From positions 234,785 to 298,784 of the forward strand of contig CACKPV010000001.1 in assembly GCA_902602185.1 (NCBI GenBank): a stretch of DNA of 64,000 nucleotides, in the 5' to 3' direction. This DNA comes from an uncultured SAR86 cluster bacterium. GTDB taxonomy: Bacteria; Pseudomonadota; Gammaproteobacteria; Magnimaribacterales; D2472. A program made the translations under genes and the position numbers. This document shows, in pieces, positions 52,779 to 60,756 of the stretch (position 1 is its first letter; each line of letters begins with the position of its first letter). Below the pieces are notes generated by a model, which searched no databases, was not told the DNA's origin, and saw nothing but the letters and a program-made list of their open reading frames with translations.

Positions 52779-53483
52779 ATGAATAAAAATATTGATCAAG
52801 ATGAATTGCAAAAATTTGCTGATCTTGCAGAGAAATGGTGGGATAGTAGTGGTGAATTTAAACCTTTACATGTAATCAATCCCATCCGAGCTAATTACAT
52901 AAGTTCAAAGGTAGATCTTACTGATCTCAATGTTCTTGATGTGGGTTGTGGTGGAGGATTATTAACGGAAGCACTTTTTGATTTTGGGGCTAAAGTAACG
53001 GGTATTGATGTAGCTGGGCCAGGAATAGAAATTGCTAAAATGCATGCAGAAAAATCAAATAAGCCAATCAACTATCAGGTTGCAACTGCTGAAGATTTTT
53101 TAAAAGAGCATACAAATAATTTCGATGTCGTTACCTGCCTAGAAGTAGTTGAACATGTACCAGATCCTGGTAGTTTAATCCAAGCCTGCTCTAAGATGTT
53201 AAAAAAGGATGGCCTGTTATTTTTATCTACCATTAATAGAAATCCTCGTTCATGGATTACTGCCATTGTAGGGGCAGAATATATTTTTAATATCCTGCCT
53301 AAGGGTACTCATGAGTTTGAAAAATTTATCAAGCCATCTGAATTAGCAGAATTTATGGAACAAGCCTCGATTAAATTATTGGAAGCAAAAGGTCTTTTCT
53401 ATAATCCCATTTCACATCGAGCAAATCTCAACAATGATTTAGGGGTAAATTATATGGTCTATGGAATTAATGAAGCAAATTGA
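52779..53483 (+). CDS. ubiG: Ubiquinone biosynthesis O-methyltransferase
   Basis: A 234-residue SAM-dependent methyltransferase for the two O-methylations of ubiquinone. FADLAEKWWDSSGEFKPLH is the UbiG N-terminal pattern, NPIRANYI follows, and motif I is VLDVGCGGGLLTE near residue 48. CLEVVEHVPDP and FLSTINRNPRSW are also standard. It overlaps the phosphatase gene by 14 bases or more. Confidence 0.97.
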   Translation: MNKNIDQDELQKFADLAEKWWDSSGEFKPLHVINPIRANYISSKVDLTDLNVLDVGCGGGLLTEALFDFGAKVTGIDVAGPGIEIAKMHAEKSNKPINYQVATAEDFLKEHTNNFDVVTCLEVVEHVPDPGSLIQACSKMLKKDGLLFLSTINRNPRSWITAIVGAEYIFNILPKGTHEFEKFIKPSELAEFMEQASIKLLEAKGLFYNPISHRANLNNDLGVNYMVYGINEAN

Positions 53484-54135
53484 TGGAGTTTTATTTGATC
53501 TTGATGGAACACTTATTGATTCCTTTCCTGACTTTTTACAATCATTAAAAACACTTTCAATAAGAGGAAAAGAAACTATCATTTCAGAGAAAAATGTTAG
53601 AGCATTGGTATCAGATGGAAGCTCAAAACTTATCAATGAAGTCTTTGGAATATCAGAATTAGATGCTGATTTTTTTCGTCTCAAAAAAGAATTCTTGTTA
53701 AATTATGAAAAGAATATTTTGAAGTATGGTGGTTTTTTTGATGGGTCTGAGAAACTGCTAAGGTATCTTAATAAGAAGAAGATTCCATTCGGTATTGTGA
53801 CAAATAAACCTAGAAAATATACAGAAATAATAATTAATAAAAATTCTTTATTAGCATCTTCTAAGATAACTATTTGTTGCGATGATGGTATTAAATCTAA
53901 GCCCTCACCTGAGGGCATTATTCATGCGTGCAGAGAAATGAAAGTGATTCCAAAAAATTGTTTATTTCTTGGAGATCATGATAATGACTTACGAGCTGCA
54001 TTAAATGCTGAAGTCTATTTTGGTGCCTGTCTTTTTGGATATGGATTCCAAAACATCGTACGAAGTGAAAAAGTTAAAAACTTTCTTTCAAATGAAGAAA
54101 TCATAAAATTCATAAAAGAAAAAAATGGCAGTTGA
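53470..54135 (+). CDS. HAD phosphatase, MupP/Gph-like
   Basis: About 221 residues from the ATG at 53470 (an ATG at 53461 is also possible). The HAD motif FDLDGTLIDSFPDF (D10, D12) opens the protein; FGIVTNKPRKY gives motif II, SKPSPEGIIHAC motif III and FLGDHDNDLRAA motif IV. Its place between ubiG and yciK is where Pseudomonas carries MupP, the N-acetylmuramic acid 6-phosphate phosphatase of wall recycling, whereas Gph makes the same family fold for phosphoglycolate. Synteny favours MupP; sequence alone does not separate them. Confidence 0.88.
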   Translation: MKQIDGVLFDLDGTLIDSFPDFLQSLKTLSIRGKETIISEKNVRALVSDGSSKLINEVFGISELDADFFRLKKEFLLNYEKNILKYGGFFDGSEKLLRYLNKKKIPFGIVTNKPRKYTEIIINKNSLLASSKITICCDDGIKSKPSPEGIIHACREMKVIPKNCLFLGDHDNDLRAALNAEVYFGACLFGYGFQNIVRSEKVKNFLSNEEIIKFIKEKNGS

Positions 54136-54889
54136 AAATAAAAATATCTTTATCACTGGCTCGACTGATGGTATCGGCAAAATGTTAGCTATTGAATTTG
54201 CAAAAAAGGGGGCAAATATAATTGCTCACGGAAGAAATTCTAAAACTCTTGATAGTCTTTATGATGCTTTAGAAGAGCAAGGGAATGGCAAACATTTAAT
54301 TATTGAAGCAGATCTTAAATATTTAAATGAGCAAGGAGCTCTTCAAGTAATGCATGAAATCAATAAGCATTATGAATGTTTAGACGGCATAATCCATAAT
54401 GCTGCGGTTTTGGGAAAGCTCTCTCCTTTAGAAAGTTATGATGCTTCTATTTGGGAAGAAATTCTTCAGGTAAATCTAACTACTCCTTTTCTTTTGACCA
54501 AAGCCTTAATTCCTCTAATTAAAACATCGAAATTTGCTCGCATAATTTTCACATCTTCTGGAGTCGCAACACAAGGAAGAAGTTTTTGGGGAGCTTATAA
54601 TGTATCTAAGATTGGTCTCAAAGGTCTTGCAGAAATTTTTGACGATGAATTTCAGTTTAAAAACAACCTTAAAATATTTAGTTTTGATCCCGGAGCAACT
54701 AATACAAAGATGAGAGCAGCCGCATTTCCTGCAGAAAACCCTAATGGTGTAAAAGACCCCTTAGACTTGCTTGCTTGCTATGAATGGTTTTTTGAACAAG
54801 AAAGCCAAGTTTCCAAAAAAAGTTTTTTCAAATACTCAGATTTTCATCTTCCAAAAGACGCCAAAGATACAGACACAAGTAAGAGTTGA
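54125..54889 (+). CDS. yciK: YciK-family short-chain dehydrogenase
   Basis: A 254-residue SDR. The cofactor loop ITGSTDGIGKMLAIEFA is near the N-terminus, HNAAVLGKL and the catalytic TSSGVATQGRSFWGAYNVSK (Ser and YNVSK) follow, then DPGATNTKMRA. YciK proteins are found next to ubiG in gammaproteobacteria, but the substrate is unknown. It overlaps the phosphatase gene by 11 bases and its last 62 bases overlap the convergent glycosylase gene. Confidence 0.92.
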   Translation: MAVENKNIFITGSTDGIGKMLAIEFAKKGANIIAHGRNSKTLDSLYDALEEQGNGKHLIIEADLKYLNEQGALQVMHEINKHYECLDGIIHNAAVLGKLSPLESYDASIWEEILQVNLTTPFLLTKALIPLIKTSKFARIIFTSSGVATQGRSFWGAYNVSKIGLKGLAEIFDDEFQFKNNLKIFSFDPGATNTKMRAAAFPAENPNGVKDPLDLLACYEWFFEQESQVSKKSFFKYSDFHLPKDAKDTDTSKS

Positions 54890-55436
54890 AAGGGCTAAAT
54901 TGATCAAAGAAATCTTGAGAGTAATCTTGACCTTGAAATGCAATAGAATGAGCATTTTTGATACCAAGATCTAAAAGTGAGATGACATTAGGATCACAAA
55001 GGTAAAAAAGTCGGACCATTTCAACAGTCCATGGACCTATACCCTTTTGTTTAATAAGCAATTGCTCTACTTCGCCCTGGGTTTTTTTCTGTAGGGTCTT
55101 TTTCGAGATATTCAGTTCAGGATTGAAGTAGATTCCATTTACATAATTAATTTTTTGTTCAGATAAACCAGATTCTTTTAATTTCCTATTTAATTCTATT
55201 GATGGCTTCCTTCCAATTGAACTGTCCAAAACAGCTTCAACTCTTTTCCATATTGCAGTTGCTGCTGTTACTGAAATTTGTTGCATGCAAATTATCTTTA
55301 CTAAGTGCTTTTTGAAACGTGCCTTGGATGTTTTAATTTCGAGAGGCCCTATTGCTTCTATATGTCGATTAAAATCATGAAAACCTAGCAATCGAGTTTT
55401 TTTTTTCAAAAAAATAAATGCTTCCTTATTTTCCAT
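54828..55436 (-). CDS. AlkA-like 3-methyladenine DNA glycosylase
   Basis: A 202-residue HhH-GPD glycosylase of base excision repair. The helix-hairpin-helix GIGPWTVEMV lies at residues 132-141 and the catalytic Asp D156 in LLDLGIKNA. MQQISVTAATAIW near residue 51 is the AlkA-type QQ.S...A motif. It lacks the N-terminal domain of E. coli AlkA and resembles the shorter MagIII/Mag-type enzymes. No Fe-S cluster is present. It overlaps rluB by 11 bases at the start. Confidence 0.92.
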   Translation of the reverse strand: MENKEAFIFLKKKTRLLGFHDFNRHIEAIGPLEIKTSKARFKKHLVKIICMQQISVTAATAIWKRVEAVLDSSIGRKPSIELNRKLKESGLSEQKINYVNGIYFNPELNISKKTLQKKTQGEVEQLLIKQKGIGPWTVEMVRLFYLCDPNVISLLDLGIKNAHSIAFQGQDYSQDFFDQFSPFNSYLCLYLWRLLEDENLSI

Positions 55437-56151
55437 ATTCTCTAATTTTAATAATGTCTTTATCTGTTAATTCAACAAATTTCCCTTCTGCAAGGTTATC
55501 TGGAAGAAAAATTGGTCCATATCTTAATCTCTTAAGCCTGCTAACCTGCAACCCCATGGATTCAAATAGTTTTCTTACCTCTTTATTTTTTCCTGAAAAT
55601 AAACAGACAGTGAAGAATTTATTAGACCCTGATCCTTCATGCAGAACAATATCACTAAACTGATAGATTTTATTTTCTATCTTGATTCCTGTAAGCATAT
55701 TTTTTCTTATGCTCTCATCAAAAGTTCCTCTTGCTCTTACTAAATACTCCCTATCAAATGAACTCTTGGGATGAGCAAGAAAATTTACCAGATCTCCATC
55801 ATTTGTAAAAAAAATCAATCCCGAAGTATTTATGTCAAGTCGTCCAACAAGTTTCCAGTTTTCTTGAGAATCATTTGGTAGGAACGAAAAAATTGACTTT
55901 CTGTTTCTTTCTGGCTTTGAGGAGCAAATGATTCCTCGCGGTTTATTAAAGAGCAGAAGTCTAGTTTTATGCTTAGAAAAGAAAATCTGTTTTTCTTGAA
56001 AAAAAATTTCGTCTGTTGGTTTAACCTTGGTTCCAATCTGAGCAACAAAGTTATTCACCTTCACTAGCCCATCTTTTATGTATTCCTCACATTGTCTCCT
56101 CGATCCAACTCCAGCCTGAGCTAACATTTTCTGAAGTCTTACTTCCTCCAC
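55426..56151 (-). CDS. rluB: Ribosomal large-subunit pseudouridine synthase, RluB-like
   Basis: A 241-residue RsuA/RluB-family enzyme. An S4 domain (RLQKMLAQAGVGSRRQCEEY) is followed by the catalytic motif GRLDINTSGLIFFTNDG (with the catalytic Asp in RLD), and NKEVRKLFESMGLQVSRLKR near the C-terminus. It isomerises a 23S rRNA uridine, likely the U2605 equivalent. The scpA-scpB-rluB order supports RluB. The start is GTG. Confidence 0.92.
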   Translation of the reverse strand: MEEVRLQKMLAQAGVGSRRQCEEYIKDGLVKVNNFVAQIGTKVKPTDEIFFQEKQIFFSKHKTRLLLFNKPRGIICSSKPERNRKSIFSFLPNDSQENWKLVGRLDINTSGLIFFTNDGDLVNFLAHPKSSFDREYLVRARGTFDESIRKNMLTGIKIENKIYQFSDIVLHEGSGSNKFFTVCLFSGKNKEVRKLFESMGLQVSRLKRLRYGPIFLPDNLAEGKFVELTDKDIIKIREYGK

Positions 56152-56159
56152 AAAGAGAT

Positions 56160-56735
56160 TTAACCTGTTTGCGCTTGATCAGTATTGATTATAGTCTGAT
56201 CTTCTTGTTCAATATCTGGTAATTCAGGAAGATCGGATATTCTTGTAAGGTTTAGGTCATCAAGAAAAGTCTTTGTCGTAACATATGTTGCAGGTCTTCC
56301 TGGTGTATCCCTATGCCCTGAAATCTTAATCCAATTTTTGTCTAACAAGTTTCTAATTATTTTAGTACTTACCTGCACACCTCTAATATCCTCAATATCA
56401 CCTCGAGTCACTGGTTGTCGGTAAGCAATGATGGCAAGTGTTTCCATTAATGACCTTGAAAGCCTTGTTTTTTCTGACCACAGGCTTGATAGTGATTCTG
56501 ATAATTCATCTTTTACTTGAAGCCTGAAACCTGATGCAACTTCACTCAAACATAGACTCGTATTACGATGCCTCTCTTCAATTTCACCTAAAGTCTGTCT
56601 GATCTTTCCCAATTCAATTGATTCCTCTTTTTCATTCAATAAATCTCTTATTTCTGACACCGTTAATGGTCTGCCTGCTGTCAAAAGAAATGCCTCTATT
56701 GTGTTAATGAGTGATTTATCCAACTTGATCACCAA
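56160..56735 (-). CDS. scpB: Segregation and condensation protein B
   Basis: A 191-residue winged-helix protein of the SMC-ScpAB condensin. IEAFLLTAGRPLTVSEI opens it, and ETLAIIAYRQPVTRGDIEDI is the family signature, followed by GRPATYVTTKTFLDDL. The start is TTG (GTG one codon later) overlapping the scpA stop by 20 bases, suggesting coupled translation. A smc gene is not in the window. Confidence 0.94.
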   Translation of the reverse strand: MVIKLDKSLINTIEAFLLTAGRPLTVSEIRDLLNEKEESIELGKIRQTLGEIEERHRNTSLCLSEVASGFRLQVKDELSESLSSLWSEKTRLSRSLMETLAIIAYRQPVTRGDIEDIRGVQVSTKIIRNLLDKNWIKISGHRDTPGRPATYVTTKTFLDDLNLTRISDLPELPDIEQEDQTIINTDQAQTG

Positions 56736-57507
56736 TTATCTTTGATTTTATATAAATTTCTCTGCTTTCATTTTGAATTAAATCAACATATCCATTCTTA
56801 GCAAGTTCCAGAGCAGCCAGAAATGACACTACCACTCCTATCTTACCTTCTGAATGCCTCAATGTTTTATAAAAACCTAGCAGATTCTTTTTTGAAAGGA
56901 TTGAAAAAATAAACTCAATCCTCTCCTGTGTTGAAAGTTCTTCAAAATCAATTTTATGACTATCTTTAAGCTTTGGTCTTTCCAAAACTTCTTGCATCAC
57001 TTGTGCAAGCTTATATGAATCAAAGTTTATAACCTTTTGAATCTTTTGAACCTTAGGGCGGCCAGCAGAAGCAACATAAAAATCATCATTTACAAGAGGC
57101 ATAGAAGAAATGTTGCCTGCAGCCTCCTTAAAAATTTTATATTGTTTAAGTCTTTCAATGAGTGCGACTCGAGGATCTTCTTCAGTTTCGTCATCATTCT
57201 CAATTGGAGGAAGTAACATTTTTGATTTAATTTCTGCTAATGTTGCTGCCATTACCAGATATTCTGCTGCTAATTCAAAATTTAGTGACTCCATCAAATC
57301 AATATATTCGATATATTGATCAGTAATTTTTGCAATCTCAAGATCTAAAATATCGATATTTTGCTTTTTGATTAAATACCAAAGCAAATCGAGTGGACCT
57401 GTAAAAGTTTCAAGGCAAATTTCTAATGCATTAGGAGGGATAAAAAGATCACTAGGTAATTCAGAAGGATTGATTTGATTTAAATTTTGGTTTGCTGAAC
57501 TATTCAT
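56716..57507 (-). CDS. scpA: Segregation and condensation protein A
   Basis: About 263 residues from ATG at 57507 (a TTG at 57513 is in frame). The kleisin N-terminal motif FTGPLDLLWYLIKKQNIDILDLEIAKI is present (start at about residue 34), YLVMAATLAEIKSKMLLP follows, and the C-terminal winged helix includes VVVSFLAALELAKNGYVDL. It bridges SMC heads in chromosome segregation. It is divergent from the DAHP synthase gene across about 190 bases. Confidence 0.94.
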   Translation of the reverse strand: MNSSANQNLNQINPSELPSDLFIPPNALEICLETFTGPLDLLWYLIKKQNIDILDLEIAKITDQYIEYIDLMESLNFELAAEYLVMAATLAEIKSKMLLPPIENDDETEEDPRVALIERLKQYKIFKEAAGNISSMPLVNDDFYVASAGRPKVQKIQKVINFDSYKLAQVMQEVLERPKLKDSHKIDFEELSTQERIEFIFSILSKKNLLGFYKTLRHSEGKIGVVVSFLAALELAKNGYVDLIQNESREIYIKSKIIGDQVG

Positions 57508-57527
57508 TGACAAGGTTCATTTTAAAA

Positions 57528-57573
57528 ACACTACATAGTGTAAACATCACGAATTTATAATACAACATATTGT
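57528..57573. promoter_or_regulatory. Two short inverted repeats in the scpA-DAHP synthase gap
   Basis: ACACTA-CA-TAGTGT (57528-57541) and ACAA-CATA-TTGT (57562-57573) are 14- and 12-base dyads, about 20 bases from the scpA start. They could be operators for scpA or the divergent DAHP synthase gene. No known consensus is matched. The rest of the 192-base gap (57508-57699) is AT-rich. Confidence 0.25.
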
Positions 57574-57669
57574 GTTTTTTGCTTAAAATCATTATTTAAT
57601 AAAATACCAAAAAATCGGCAAGATCTAAAAAAAAACTCATTCTTTATTCTCTTTAAAAAGATATAGACT

Positions 57670-57675
57670 TATACT
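57670..57675 (+). promoter_or_regulatory. Possible -10 box of the DAHP synthase promoter
   Basis: TATACT lies 24 bases before the ATG at 57700, close to the TATAAT consensus. A -35 box at the right spacing (about 57647-57652, ATTCTC) is poor, so this is tentative. Confidence 0.3.
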
Positions 57676-57699
57676 CATTTCTTAAAAGAAAATCTTAAT

Positions 57700-58749
57700 A
57701 TGAATTATTCAACTGATAATACGAGAATTGTAGAAAAGTTTGATCTTGTAACACCTGAGGAAGTTATTTCAAAATACCCCTTAGATGATTCCATAGCTAA
57801 ACTGGTGTACGGAACAAGAAATAAAATAAGTCAAATTCTTCATGGAAAAGATGACAGGATAGTTGCTGTCGTAGGACCCTGCTCTATACATGATCAGAAA
57901 TCTGCAATTGAATATGCAAATCTTCTAAATAACATAAAAGCACAATTTGAGGAAAATATCCTCTTAATTATGAGAGTCTATTTCGAAAAACCTAGAACAA
58001 GTATTGGATGGAAAGGATTAATTAATGATCCAGATTTAAATAATACATTCGATGTGAATAAAGGTTTATATCTAGCAAGATCTATACTTTATGATATTTC
58101 ACAATTAGGTCTTCCAGTGGGTACTGAATTTCTTGATCCAATTTCACCTCAATTTGTTGCAGATCTTATTTCATGGGGTGCGATAGGTGCAAGAACAGCA
58201 GAAAGTCAAATTCACAGAGAGTTAGCCTCCGGTCTATCTTGTCCAATCGGTTTTAAAAATGGAACGACTGGAGATTTGAAACCAGCAATCTTTGGTATCA
58301 AAGCTGCAAATCATTCTCATGTTTTTTTCTCCAATACAAAAGAGGGTAAAGTTTCCATATACAAAACCAATGGGAATTCTGACTCACATATAATCTTAAG
58401 AGGTGGAAAAGAACCTAACCTACATCCTGAAGATGTTAAAAAAACAATTGAATCTTTAAATGGTGCAGGGACTAATAATTCGATTATGATCGATGTAAGT
58501 CATGCTAACAGTAAAAAAGTCTTCAAAAGGCAAATTGAAAATTGTGAAATTGTTGCAAACCAAATTGCAAGTGGTACTGATGAGCTAAGAGGTGTGATGA
58601 TAGAAAGTCACTTACTTGAAGGCAATCAAAAAATTTCCGGAGATCTCGAATATGGGAAAAGTATCACCGATGCTTGCATAGATTGGGAAGATACCGTGAA
58701 CTGTCTTCAAATCCTCTCAGATGCTGTTGAAGCTAGGAGAAAAAAATAA
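57700..58749 (+). CDS. 3-deoxy-7-phosphoheptulonate synthase, class I
   Basis: A 349-residue AroF/AroG/AroH-type enzyme, the first step of the shikimate pathway. VAVVGPCSIHDQKSAIEYA is near residue 56; MRVYFEKPRTSIGWKGLIND, AIGARTAESQIHRELASGL and GFKNGTTGDLKPAI follow, with metal ligands in DVSHANS and GVMIESHL. Which amino acid inhibits it cannot be read from sequence. It feeds the aroA-tyrA-pheA genes at 42-45 kb. Confidence 0.96.
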   Translation: MNYSTDNTRIVEKFDLVTPEEVISKYPLDDSIAKLVYGTRNKISQILHGKDDRIVAVVGPCSIHDQKSAIEYANLLNNIKAQFEENILLIMRVYFEKPRTSIGWKGLINDPDLNNTFDVNKGLYLARSILYDISQLGLPVGTEFLDPISPQFVADLISWGAIGARTAESQIHRELASGLSCPIGFKNGTTGDLKPAIFGIKAANHSHVFFSNTKEGKVSIYKTNGNSDSHIILRGGKEPNLHPEDVKKTIESLNGAGTNNSIMIDVSHANSKKVFKRQIENCEIVANQIASGTDELRGVMIESHLLEGNQKISGDLEYGKSITDACIDWEDTVNCLQILSDAVEARRKK

Positions 58750-58750
58750 A

Positions 58751-59515
58751 TTGAATAAAATAGATGAAATTAAATTTTCTTCAGAAGTTGCACAAACTCT
58801 TGGAATAAATGCTGCGATAATTCTAAGATATATTCAAGATCATGATGCGGGAATTATTTCAGATTTAAGTTTTTTTAAAGCAGAGATTAAGAAAAAGCTT
58901 CCATTTTTAAATCATGGTGAAATCCATGATTCAGTAGAAAAATTAAGATCTCTAAAACTTATTACTGTAAAGCATGAAAAACTCAAATTATCTGCTCGGG
59001 CTAACTCACAAAACTTTACTGGAGCTACCTGTATGCATACAGAGTGGTTACCATCTCCTGAAACATATGAGGTATTGGAGTTAGGTGGAATATCCAGAGA
59101 TTTTTCTGAATCTAAAATTAAAGAATTTCGACTCTATTGGATCGAAAAAAATCTCAAGAAAGATAATTGGAACATAATCTTTATAAACTTTGTAAGAAAA
59201 TCTTGGGTCGAGTTTAACTCTGAGAATCAGGGCCTTCCTTTTACCATGAATGATAATTGGAAACCAAGTGATTCTGCACTTGATGTATTGGAGATGGCAG
59301 AAATCAAAAAAGAATCTGCTTTAAAATATTTAAAAGAATTCATTCTATTTTGGCAAGAAAGTGGGACTGCATTGAAAACATGGAACGTAAAATTTATTGA
59401 TTTTGTTAAAAGAAAAGAGTTAGGAAGTTATAATGTTAAAAATGAGCCAGGGCAATTCACCAAAAACTTCCAAGAAAGACAAGATGATAAGTCCTGGACA
59501 GAAGAATTCGACTAA
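58751..59515 (+). CDS. DnaT-like protein with two tandem DnaT domains
   Basis: About 254 residues from the TTG at 58751, two bases after the DAHP synthase stop and preceded by AGGAG; an ATG at 58721 would lie inside that gene. An N-terminal winged-helix-like part (residues about 1-85) is followed by two copies of the DnaT-type DNA-binding repeat: WLPSPETYEVLELGGISRDF to NFVRKSW (about 99-152) and WKPSDSALDVLEMAEIKKES to FIDFVKR (about 170-220). DnaT assists PriA/PriB in loading DnaB at stalled forks. E. coli DnaT has one such region, so the duplication is unusual. Confidence 0.78.
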   Translation: MNKIDEIKFSSEVAQTLGINAAIILRYIQDHDAGIISDLSFFKAEIKKKLPFLNHGEIHDSVEKLRSLKLITVKHEKLKLSARANSQNFTGATCMHTEWLPSPETYEVLELGGISRDFSESKIKEFRLYWIEKNLKKDNWNIIFINFVRKSWVEFNSENQGLPFTMNDNWKPSDSALDVLEMAEIKKESALKYLKEFILFWQESGTALKTWNVKFIDFVKRKELGSYNVKNEPGQFTKNFQERQDDKSWTEEFD

Positions 59516-59861
59516 ACTTTTGCCTGAGTTTATTCAGGCTATCGATGATCTTTTTGTGAAGCTTGAATTAACCTACCATTACCAGTTCTATAAGGTTTTT
59601 GGAGATGATGACAAGCTTTTAACTGGAAAGAAAATCTGGGCAAAAAATCTTAAGAAATTTAAGCCATCCATCATAGTTCAGGCAACTGATTGGTTGATTT
59701 CCAATCAGGATTTTTTACCTACCCTTTCCGATCTTGCCAAAATATGCTCATCCATAAACAATGATTTAATAAGAAAAGATGTTGCAAATGAAGAATTGGA
59801 TAATTTTGAACGTTTTGATAAAAAAATCCTTGAAAAATTAAGGAAGAAACACAACATCTAG
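59433..59861 (+). CDS. Lambda P-like replication (helicase-loading) protein
   Basis: A 142-residue protein. The core LLPEFIQAIDDLFVKLELTY, then IWAKNLKKFKPSIIVQATDW and FLPTLSDLAKIC, follows the remembered pattern of the lambda P family (W...L, then a helix, then FPPT...F...C), which loads the DnaB helicase. The ATG at 59433 has AGGAAG five bases before it, although this gives an 83-base overlap with the DnaT-like gene. The overlap and partner suggest that the two work together in replication restart. Confidence 0.65.
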   Translation: MLKMSQGNSPKTSKKDKMISPGQKNSTKLLPEFIQAIDDLFVKLELTYHYQFYKVFGDDDKLLTGKKIWAKNLKKFKPSIIVQATDWLISNQDFLPTLSDLAKICSSINNDLIRKDVANEELDNFERFDKKILEKLRKKHNI

Positions 59862-59871
59862 ATATTACATT

Positions 59872-60756
59872 ATGAATCAGAATGTCAGGATCTCGTTATA
59901 TATTGCTGTTCCAATAATATTTTGGATGCTCTCAGGTTTTTTTGTAGAGGATAAAAAACCTGAAGTAATTGAAAATACATCTTTATCTTCAATTGAGATA
60001 AAAAAAAGTGTTGCTTCCTATTTTCAACCTTCAATAAAGTTAAAAGCCAATAGTATATCTGAGAGGAGAGTTGAGGTAAGAGCAAAGACCACAGGAGAGG
60101 TAGTTCAAATTGGAGCTAGACAAGGAGATTTTGTGGAACAGGATGGATTACTATGCAGTCTTGGTGTTGTCGAACTAAATAGAACAGAGGTAAAAGCTCC
60201 ATTCAGTGGATACATAGAATCAATTGTTAAGCCAGGAAATTTTTTAGATAGGGGTCAAATCTGTGCAACTATAATTGATCTTGATCCCATCAAATTTGTA
60301 GCAGAGGTTCCTGAAATACAAGTAAGTAAAGTAAATATTGGACAAGAAGCAATAATTGAATTAATTACCAATCAAAGAGTAAATGGTAATCTTACTTTTG
60401 TTTCAAAGAGTGCTTCTCCCAAAACAAAGACTTTTAAAATAGAAAGTGAAATAGTCAACTCAAGTGGTTCTATTAAAGATGGGGTAACAGCTACAATGAC
60501 AATTCGAACAGATCCAGTTCTAGCACATAAAATCTCTCCCTCAATTCTTGTTTTGGATGATCTTGGGAGAATTGGTGTAAAAGTTATAAATTCTAATAAT
60601 GTTGTCGAATTCAGTGAAGTTCAAATCATTGAAGACCTTGAAGAGGGATTATGGATATCGGGCTTACCAGATTCTGTTGAAATTATAGTTCAAGGTCAAG
60701 GTTTTGTTGAAGATGGACAAATCATTACAGATAACTTGATCACGAATAATGGATAG
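59872..60756 (+). CDS. RND efflux membrane-fusion protein lacking the alpha-hairpin
   Basis: A 294-residue periplasmic adaptor with an N-terminal membrane anchor (SLYIAVPIIFWMLSGFF). The lipoyl halves lie at about 68-97 (VRAKTTGEVVQIGARQGDFV) and 105-137 (TEVKAPFSGYIESIVKPGNF). They are joined by about 8 residues, where other adaptors have a 60-100-residue helical hairpin that contacts TolC. The beta-barrel and membrane-proximal domains appear present. It overlaps the pump gene by 8 bases. Confidence 0.88.
   Translation: MNQNVRISLYIAVPIIFWMLSGFFVEDKKPEVIENTSLSSIEIKKSVASYFQPSIKLKANSISERRVEVRAKTTGEVVQIGARQGDFVEQDGLLCSLGVVELNRTEVKAPFSGYIESIVKPGNFLDRGQICATIIDLDPIKFVAEVPEIQVSKVNIGQEAIIELITNQRVNGNLTFVSKSASPKTKTFKIESEIVNSSGSIKDGVTATMTIRTDPVLAHKISPSILVLDDLGRIGVKVINSNNVVEFSEVQIIEDLEEGLWISGLPDSVEIIVQGQGFVEDGQIITDNLITNNG

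Noticed and set aside
52775..52780. TATAAT as a promoter for ubiG
   Set aside because: It overlaps the ubiG ATG (TATAATG), so it could not direct a transcript containing that start codon; a promoter further upstream is required.
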